Below are positions 37,816-43,661 of a DNA stretch of 43,661 bases, piece by piece. A program made the translations under genes and the position numbers. This stretch comes from Hyphomicrobiaceae bacterium (GTDB lineage Bacteria; Pseudomonadota; Alphaproteobacteria; Rhizobiales; Ancalomicrobiaceae), in the NCBI GenBank assembly GCA_016793065.1, contig JAEULV010000066.1, positions 1-43,661 of the forward strand. The letters are read 5' to 3'. Positions within the stretch are counted from its first letter, which is position 1, and every line of letters begins with the position of its first letter. The notes below the pieces were generated by a model. The model saw nothing but the letters and a program-made list of their open reading frames with translations. It was not told the DNA's origin and searched no databases.

Positions 37816-38124
37816 ATGATCACTGTCACCAAAGTGGCACTGGGTGCCACGGCGCTGGCTGCCGCCGGCATGGTCGCGGTTGCGAAGCAACCGGCTCCCG
37901 AGCCGCAGTTGGTCCAGGTTTTCAAGTCGGATCGCGTTTCCTTCGGCGAAGCGTGGGCTCCGGAATGCGCGGCGGTTCTCGCCAAGGGCGAGACCTGCAT
38001 CTTCACCGCCAGCTACAAGGGTGCCACCAGCAAGGTGCGGTTCGTCACCGTCGAACAGCGGCGCGTCGACGAGAACACCTCGATGCTGCTGCGCGTGCCG
38101 GCGACGGAGTCGTCGATCCATTGA
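37816..38124 (+). CDS. Small exported protein of unknown function
   Basis: A 102-residue protein with an N-terminal signal or anchor (MITVTKVALGATALAAAGMVAVA). The short mature part contains Cys51 and Cys61, spaced to allow one disulfide. The ATG at 37816 has AGGGG eight bases upstream and an AT-rich 5' region with a possible TTATCA-16-TATTAA promoter at about 37764-37791. That promoter-like context, unusual for this genome, and the signal peptide make a real gene likely. No family recognised. Confidence 0.7.
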   Translation: MITVTKVALGATALAAAGMVAVAKQPAPEPQLVQVFKSDRVSFGEAWAPECAAVLAKGETCIFTASYKGATSKVRFVTVEQRRVDENTSMLLRVPATESSIH

Positions 38125-38515
38125 GTTTGGAGGCCGGCCGCGCCCTGCCCGGCTCCGCCTGTCCGACCGCGCCTTATTGATCGGGTGCGATTGGCCAGTC
38201 GGGTTTCCGGGATCGGTGCCGACGCCTCGCGATTGATTGGTCCAGATGGTTTCGAGGGTGACGACGCGCATTCCGGCGCCGCCATCTTCCCATATCGTGG
38301 CGGCGTCACTCGCCTGAGCGCATCGTGCCGGTGCGAACAGGGGCCTCGGACACCACCCGGCAATTTCCTTCGCGACCCTGTCGCCGAACGGCTTCCCGCG
38401 CGATGAACCCTCATCGCGCGGGCTTTCCTGTTTGTGCCCTGCCTTGCGGATCGCGGGAGAAGCCCGGATCGCGACTGCCCTCCCCGGCTTTCTGCCGGCC
38501 GGGCCAACGGCTGCG
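38125..38515. other. Intergenic region downstream of the small exported-protein gene
   Basis: 391 bases with no supportable gene. It contains a strong 12-base hairpin at 38395-38422. A 73-codon open frame (38185-38406) ends inside that hairpin but has no ribosome-binding site or recognisable motif. It may be a decayed gene or a long 3' untranslated region. Confidence 0.45.
38395..38433 (+). terminator. Strong hairpin, probable terminator
   Basis: Perfect 12-base stem CCCGCGCGATGA (38395-38406) / TCATCGCGCGGG (38411-38422) with an ACCC loop, followed by CTTTCCTGTTT on the plus strand. It lies 270 bases after the nearest plus-strand stop codon. Confidence 0.6.
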
Positions 38516-39634
<1,119 letters not shown>

Positions 39635-39860
39635 CCCGTCCCGTCTCCCGCGGCGAAACCACATGTCATGCCCTCATCCGATCCCGTTCACACATACGGC
39701 ACCGCCCGTGCCGGTCAAGGCAACCAATGACAGGCTTGTCATGATGGTCGCGGCGGCGACATGGCATCGGTCAAGCCGGCCTGCTCGGATCAACGGCCGG
39801 AGCCACCGCATTGGCGACGGATGGCATTGCAGGAAAAGCTGATCAGGGCGCGCCCCCGGC

Positions 39861-40799
39861 ATGATATCCAGATGGGGTCAGAGGAACCGACGCGACGGCG
39901 TCGACGGCGATCCGGGAGTGCGGCTCTTGCCCTTGAAGGACATCGTGCTCGCGGTCGTGGTCGCGGCGGTCTATGGCGTCGCCTTCGTGGCGATCAAGTT
40001 CTCGGTGCTGGAGCTGCCGCCGCTGATGGTCACCGGCTGGCGCTTCCTGCTTGCCGCCATTCCGATGGTGCTGTTCGTGCCCCGGCCGCGGATGAACCCT
40101 TGGTGGCTGGTGCTCTACGGCGTCATGCAGGGCGTGGTGATGTTCGGGCTGATCTTCGTCGCCATCGGCCAGGGGATGCCAGGCGGGCTTGCCTCGCTGG
40201 TGGTGCAGATGCAGGTGTTCTTCACCGTGCTGTTCTCAGCCGTGCTGTTCAAGGAGCGGCCGAGAGCCCACCAGATCGCCGGCGGACTGGTCGCCATCGC
40301 CGGGGTGGTCGTCATCGGCTGGAGCAAGTCGCAAGGGGCGCCGCTTTTGCCGTTCATGCTGGTGATCGCCTCGGCCTGCGCCTGGGGCATGGCGAACGTC
40401 ATCGCCAAGGCGGCCAAGCCCACCGACATGCTCGGCTTCATCGTCTGGTCGAGCCTCGCCGCGCCGCTGCCGCTGTTCCTTCTGTCGATGTGGCTTGAGG
40501 CGGCGCCGTTCGCTGTTCCGGCGGCGATGCCGTCGTGGACCGCGATCGGCTCGATCCTGTTTCTCGCCTACCCGACGACGGTGTTCGCCTTCGCGGCCTG
40601 GGTGACGCTGCTGCGGCGCTATCCGGCGGCGGTGGTGACGCCGTTCGCGCTGCTGATCCCGGTCTTCGGCATTTCGTCGACGGCGCTGGTGTTCGGCGAA
40701 ACGGTGCCGATGCTGGTCGGCGTCGGCGCTGCGCTGGTGTTCGTCGGCCTCGCGGTCAATGTCTTCGGCGGGCGCCTCGGCTGGCTATCGCGGGGCTGA
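39861..40799 (+). CDS. EamA/DMT-superfamily transporter
   Basis: Ten hydrophobic segments in two EamA repeats, beginning LKDIVLAVVVAAVYGVAFVAIKFSVLELPPLMVTGWRFLLAAIP. It is an inner-membrane drug/metabolite exporter-type protein of about 300 residues; substrate unknown (amino acids or nucleosides in relatives). The start is uncertain. The ATG at 39861 adds a charged 26-residue leader, while GTG 39918 or TTG 39927 lies just after GGGAG and would start next to the first helix. Confidence 0.88.
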   Translation: MISRWGQRNRRDGVDGDPGVRLLPLKDIVLAVVVAAVYGVAFVAIKFSVLELPPLMVTGWRFLLAAIPMVLFVPRPRMNPWWLVLYGVMQGVVMFGLIFVAIGQGMPGGLASLVVQMQVFFTVLFSAVLFKERPRAHQIAGGLVAIAGVVVIGWSKSQGAPLLPFMLVIASACAWGMANVIAKAAKPTDMLGFIVWSSLAAPLPLFLLSMWLEAAPFAVPAAMPSWTAIGSILFLAYPTTVFAFAAWVTLLRRYPAAVVTPFALLIPVFGISSTALVFGETVPMLVGVGAALVFVGLAVNVFGGRLGWLSRG

Positions 40800-40829
40800 T
40801 CGGCTAGAACGGGGCGAGGGAGTTTGCCG

Positions 40830-41288
40830 ATGGCCCGTGCCAGATCCAACAATGACGACGCCGTCCTCGGCGTGCTGCAGGAGGCGACGACGCCGCTTTC
40901 GGCCTATCAGGTGCTGGCGGCGCTGCGCGATCAGGGCATCCAGTCGCCGCCGGTGGTGTACCGGGCGCTGGAGCGGCTGGAAAAGGCCGGCAACATCCAC
41001 CGGATCGAACAGCTCAATGCCTATATCGCCTGCTGCGGCCTGAAACACGACGAGCAGATGGTGCTGGCGGTCTGCACCGAATGCAAGCGGGTCGAGGAAT
41101 GGCCGGCGAGCGCGGCGATCGCCCTGATCGATCAGGTCGCCGCCGAGCGCGGCTTTCGCGCCAGCCACAAGGTGATCGAGCTGCGCGGCACTTGCGCCGC
41201 CTGCTCCGGCGCGGTGCCGGCGAAGCCGACCGACGGGCATGGTCATGATCATGGGGCTTGCGGCCACGACCATTGCGACCACGGCTGA
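40830..41288 (+). CDS. Fur-family transcriptional regulator, Zur-like
   Basis: A 152-residue metalloregulator. The winged-helix DNA-binding domain includes SAYQVLAALRDQGIQSPPVVYRALERLEKAGNIHRIE. The metal-binding domain has the structural-zinc cysteine pairs CTEC and CAAC. The C-terminus is an 18-residue His/Cys-rich tail (DGHGHDHGACGHDHCDHG), an extra zinc-binding stretch seen in some Zur proteins. The lack of the HHDH motif of iron-responsive Fur supports Zur over Fur. The ATG at 40830 has GAGGGA upstream. No znuABC genes are adjacent. Confidence 0.88.
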   Translation: MARARSNNDDAVLGVLQEATTPLSAYQVLAALRDQGIQSPPVVYRALERLEKAGNIHRIEQLNAYIACCGLKHDEQMVLAVCTECKRVEEWPASAAIALIDQVAAERGFRASHKVIELRGTCAACSGAVPAKPTDGHGHDHGACGHDHCDHG

Positions 41289-41432
41289 GCGCCGGCTTCA
41301 AGCGCCCAAACGGCACCAGCGGGACAAACCGCCGTTTTCGGCGCGATTGCAATTCATTTACCGCGTTTCCGCACCGGCTGGAAAGAGTTCGGGCGCATAA
41401 TTCCCTAGCGTCAACCAGGGGAGGATGCCGCC

Positions 41433-41489
41433 ATGGGCGCGATCGTGCTGTACTTCGGACTTGTCAATTCCTCCGGCGGCCGGCGATAG
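41433..41489 (+). CDS. Candidate 18-residue small protein
   Basis: ATG at 41433 is preceded by AGGGGAGG at 41417-41424, one of the best ribosome-binding sites in the window. It encodes MGAIVLYFGLVNSSGGRR and a stop. The N-terminal half is hydrophobic. A perfect 9-base hairpin follows 12 bases after the stop. It could be a small protein or leader peptide, or chance; only the ribosome-binding site argues for translation. Confidence 0.3.
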   Translation: MGAIVLYFGLVNSSGGRR

Positions 41490-41522
41490 GCCGGGACCGC
41501 CTTTCCGGCCAGGCCGGAAAGC

Positions 41523-41549
41523 AAAACGGCCCCGCCGAGGCAAGGCCGT
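41523..41549 (-). terminator. Candidate terminator of the DUF1476 gene
   Basis: Minus-strand stem ACGGCC/GGCCGT (41526-41531 and 41544-41549) followed by TTTTG. Confidence 0.55.
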
Positions 41550-41591
41550 CGCAAACTTGAGCCGTCACTCGCCGGCGCGACCGGCGGGCGA

Positions 41592-41915
41592 TCAGACGCC
41601 CTGCTTGATCTGGTCGATGGCGACCGCCATCAGTTCGTCCATGGTACGGCGGATCTGGTGATCCGACTGCTCGATCTTGCCCTTGTCGAGATCGGCGCGG
41701 ATCTTGCGGAACACGTCCTCGTCGCCGGCTTCCTCGAAATCCGAGCGGACGACTTCACGGCCGTATTCCTGCGCCTGTTCGCCGGTGAGGCCGAGCTTTT
41801 CGGCCGCCCACAGTCCGAGCAGCTTGTTGCGGCGCGCGGTCGCCTTGAAGCGCAGCTCTTCGTCGTGCGCGAACTTCTTTTCGAAAGTGTCCTCGCGATT
41901 GTCGAACGTGGTCAT
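41592..41915 (-). CDS. DUF1476 protein, F1Fo-ATPase inhibitor zeta subunit family
   Basis: A 107-residue all-helical protein beginning MTTFDNREDTFEKKFAHDEE, the hallmark of DUF1476 (PF07345). The Paracoccus member of this family is the zeta subunit that blocks rotation of the F1-ATPase and prevents ATP hydrolysis. The charged N-terminal helix present here is the inhibitory part. The ATG at 41915 has GGAGAGGAAACC. It is divergent from purC, a neighbour pairing common in Alphaproteobacteria. Confidence 0.94.
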   Translation of the reverse strand: MTTFDNREDTFEKKFAHDEELRFKATARRNKLLGLWAAEKLGLTGEQAQEYGREVVRSDFEEAGDEDVFRKIRADLDKGKIEQSDHQIRRTMDELMAVAIDQIKQGV

Positions 41916-42007
41916 GGTTTCCTCTCCAGAGGTTTGGGACCGTGTTTCGGCCTTTCAACCCCGCCCCGGCGGCACACCGGATGCGTGGTCTTGGGATCTC
42001 ACCCGTT

Positions 42008-42036
42008 GACATAGCGTTCCACACCGTCCAAATCAA
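42008..42036 (-). promoter_or_regulatory. Candidate promoter of DUF1476
   Basis: Minus-strand TTGATT (42031-42036), 17 bases, TATGTC (42008-42013), 92 bases before the start. Confidence 0.4.
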
Positions 42037-42128
42037 CGAGGCGCATGCAAACCCGGGATTAGTCCAAGGGTGAACGTGGCCAAATTCACCCTGTCGCCGG
42101 CAATCCCATCACGGGGTTCGCCGGTACA

Positions 42129-42157
42129 TTGTGATTCGTCGTCGCATCCGCTAGGGT
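42129..42157 (+). promoter_or_regulatory. Candidate promoter of purC
   Basis: TTGTGA (42129-42134), 17 bases, TAGGGT (42152-42157). Both boxes are weak matches; the spacing is good. Confidence 0.3.
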
Positions 42158-42306
42158 GCGGCGGTTCGCATGGGAGGAGTGCGACGATTCCGCTCACTGG
42201 AATCGGTCTTGTCATCCCCTGCGCCGCTCTTCGCCGAGGGGCCCGATCGCTCGTATCCAGGAGAACCCCGGCTGTGGATTTCCTCAAGCCTTCACGGTAC
42301 GTCCCC

Positions 42307-43071
42307 ATGAATCGCCGTCGCCGCATTTACGAGGGCAAGGCCAAGATCCTCTATGAGGGTCCGGAGCCGGGCACGCTCATCCAGCACTTCAAAGACGATG
42401 CCACCGCCTTCAACAACAAGAAACATGCGGTGATCGACGGCAAGGGCGTGCTGAACAACCGCATCTCCGAGTACATCTTCACCCAGCTCAATCAGCTCGG
42501 CGTGCCGACGCATTTCGTTCGCCGGCTCAACATGCGCGAACAGCTGATCCGCGAAGTGGAGATCATCCCGCTCGAGGTCGTGGTGCGCAATGTCGCCGCC
42601 GGCTCGCTGTCGACGCGCCTCGGCATCCCGGAAGGCCAGCAGCTGCCGCGCTCGATCATCGAGTTCTACTACAAGAACGACGAGCTCAACGACCCGATGG
42701 TGTCGGAAGAGCACATCACGGCGTTCGGCTGGGCGAGCCCGCAGGATCTCGACGACATCATGGCGCTGGCCATCCGCGTCAACGATTTTCTCTCGGGCCT
42801 GTTCCTCGGCGTCGGCATCCGCCTGGTCGATTTCAAGATCGAGTTCGGCCGGCTGTTCGAGGGCGACATGATGCGCATCGTGCTCGCCGACGAGATCAGC
42901 CCGGATTCCTGCCGGTTGTGGGACAATGCCTCGGGCGACAAGCTCGACAAGGACCGGTTCCGCCGGGACATGGGCGGCATGCTCGAAGCCTATCAGGAAG
43001 TAGCGCGGCGCCTGGGCATCCTCAACGACAACAGCTCGTCGCAGCCGTCCGGTCCGGTGCCGGTGAACTGA
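42307..43071 (+). CDS. purC: Phosphoribosylaminoimidazole-succinocarboxamide synthase (SAICAR synthetase)
   Basis: Joins aspartate to CAIR in purine synthesis. The 254-residue protein begins [20 protein letters not shown] and contains [15 protein letters not shown] and LVDFKIEFG, the two family signatures, plus [13 protein letters not shown]. The ATG at 42307 matches the usual family N-terminus. A GTG at 42273, 10 bases after AGGAG, would add 11 residues and has the better ribosome-binding site, so the true start is uncertain. It is followed by a good terminator. Confidence 0.97.
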   Translation: MNRRRRIYEGKAKILYEGPEPGTLIQHFKDDATAFNNKKHAVIDGKGVLNNRISEYIFTQLNQLGVPTHFVRRLNMREQLIREVEIIPLEVVVRNVAAGSLSTRLGIPEGQQLPRSIIEFYYKNDELNDPMVSEEHITAFGWASPQDLDDIMALAIRVNDFLSGLFLGVGIRLVDFKIEFGRLFEGDMMRIVLADEISPDSCRLWDNASGDKLDKDRFRRDMGGMLEAYQEVARRLGILNDNSSSQPSGPVPVN

Positions 43072-43097
43072 TTGGGCGCTTGCCTTCGAAATTCCGC

Positions 43098-43138
43098 AAA
43101 GGCCGGATCGGTATTGCACCGCGCCGGCCTTTTCGTTT
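43098..43138 (+). terminator. Rho-independent terminator of purC
   Basis: Stem AAAGGCCGG/CCGGCCTTT (43098-43106 and 43124-43132) with an inner CGGT/ACCG helix, followed by TCGTTT. Confidence 0.8.
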
Positions 43139-43164
43139 GACGGGAGCCTCGGTTGACTGGAGCC

Positions 43165-43661
43165 ATGACGCCAACTGCCCGACCGCCACGCCCGCACCGC
43201 TGGCGCCTCGCCGCCATCGCGCTCGGGGCGACGCTGCTGTCCGGCTGCGCGCTGATCGTCGCCGACACGCTGCCGGCGGTTTCGCGGCGGGAGCCGGGGT
43301 TCTTCGCGCTGCCGGTCAAGGCGATGCTGACGCGCGACAGCGTCGAGCCGAAGGTGCTGCTGGCCTGCACCCGGGCCGAATGCGGCCATGATGTCGTCGT
43401 CACCCTGGTCGAGGCGCGGGGCGAGGAAGCCAGGCGCCTGCGGCGCAGCCTTGGCGATGCACGCGGGCTCGAGGCGTTGATCGGCCATCGCCCGCCCGAC
43501 AACCCGCAACTGCGCGCCCGGTTCGGCCTGCCGAAGCCGGTGCCGGCGGACGTACGGGTGGAACCGGCCGAGGTGATGGGCCGCAAGGCGATGCGCGTCA
43601 TTTTGTCCGGCGGCGCCAAGGGGCGGGTCGCCTACGGCATCATCGTCGAGCGCACCGCCGC
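43165..43661 (+). CDS. Lipoprotein of unknown function, 3'-truncated by window edge
   Basis: The frame runs open from ATG 43165 (GGAG at 43159-43162) to the last base. The first residues MTPTARPPRPHRWRLAAIAL lead into GATLLSGC, a lipoprotein signal with the lipidated Cys at position 28. The mature part is a mix of strands and Arg-rich helices. It includes two further cysteines in LACTRAECGHDV and ends in ...GRVAYGIIVERTAA at the edge. I do not recognise the family; the missing C-terminus limits the call. It may follow purC by chance, since a terminator separates them. Confidence 0.75.
   Translation, partial: MTPTARPPRPHRWRLAAIALGATLLSGCALIVADTLPAVSRREPGFFALPVKAMLTRDSVEPKVLLACTRAECGHDVVVTLVEARGEEARRLRRSLGDARGLEALIGHRPPDNPQLRARFGLPKPVPADVRVEPAEVMGRKAMRVILSGGAKGRVAYGIIVERTA

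Larger units (their letters stand above)
41289..41591. other. Intergenic region between the Zur-like gene and DUF1476
   Basis: 303 bases containing a CATAAT hexamer (41396-41401), an 18-codon candidate ORF with a strong ribosome-binding site, a CTTTCCGGC/GCCGGAAAG hairpin (41501-41521) and the terminator of the convergent DUF1476 gene. Confidence 0.5.
41916..42306. other. Divergent intergenic region between DUF1476 and purC
   Basis: 391 bases. It holds candidate promoters for both genes and the AGGAG near 42260 that precedes an alternative purC GTG start. No further gene is supported; the frame open from 42070 into purC lacks family sequence before the purC start. Confidence 0.5.

Overview
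The window is a chromosomal segment of a very GC-rich alphaproteobacterium, most probably of the order Hyphomicrobiales (Rhizobiales). The evidence is the strong G/C bias at third codon positions, the gene order dnaB-alr-radA-cvpA-purF, a DUF1476 (F1-ATPase zeta) gene beside purC, a short alphaproteobacterial-type PurC, a HemB without the zinc cysteines and an Mrp/ApbC without its CxxC. No genus can be named from sequence alone. Most of the window is housekeeping DNA with ordinary annotations.

Layout. 1-10.3 kb: 3' part of pepA, holC, a PAS-domain gene, a YheS-like ABC-F ATPase, ndk, a tiny cytochrome oxidase subunit IV-like gene, a lipobox-bearing RNase T2 gene following purM-purN, then topA. 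10.3-14.8 kb: an FTR1-type iron permease, tRNA-Pro(GGG), dnaB and alr. 14.9-17.3 kb: an accessory insertion between alr and radA, made of one RelA/SpoT-domain gene with an AT-rich core and a non-coding tail with two perfect hairpins. 17.3-23.7 kb: radA, cvpA, purF, an SDR gene, hemB and a 27-codon remnant of a chemotaxis receptor. 23.8-30.9 kb: a mixed metabolic region (orphan LivH-type permease, secreted protein, threonine ammonia-lyase, SRPBCC-methyltransferase fusion, PhyH dioxygenase, FemAB/GNAT-like protein, HIT protein). 30.9-37.7 kb: azlCD, an unrecognised membrane protein with a long disordered tail, rpsD, an acyltransferase, two cyclophilins and coaD. 37.8-43.7 kb: a small exported protein, mrp/apbC, a DMT-family transporter, a Zur-like regulator, an 18-codon candidate ORF, DUF1476, purC and the start of a lipoprotein gene.

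How the genes work together. Four purine-synthesis loci (purN, purM, purF, purC) are scattered through the window. DNA replication and repair are represented by holC, dnaB, topA and radA. Metal-linked genes are FTR1 (iron), a Zur-like repressor and the Fe-S carrier Mrp, but they are not adjacent.

The best candidate for an undescribed system is the RelA/SpoT-domain gene at 14894-16723. It keeps the residues expected of an alarmone synthetase, has no hydrolase domain, carries a C-terminal helical TPR-like half, and interrupts a conserved housekeeping array. Its GC content drops from about 63% to 23-33% within the synthetase-coding part and returns to about 65% in the C-terminal part (hand counts of single 60-base lines). 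This fits a mobile, modular, toxin- or defence-like enzyme, but function is inference.
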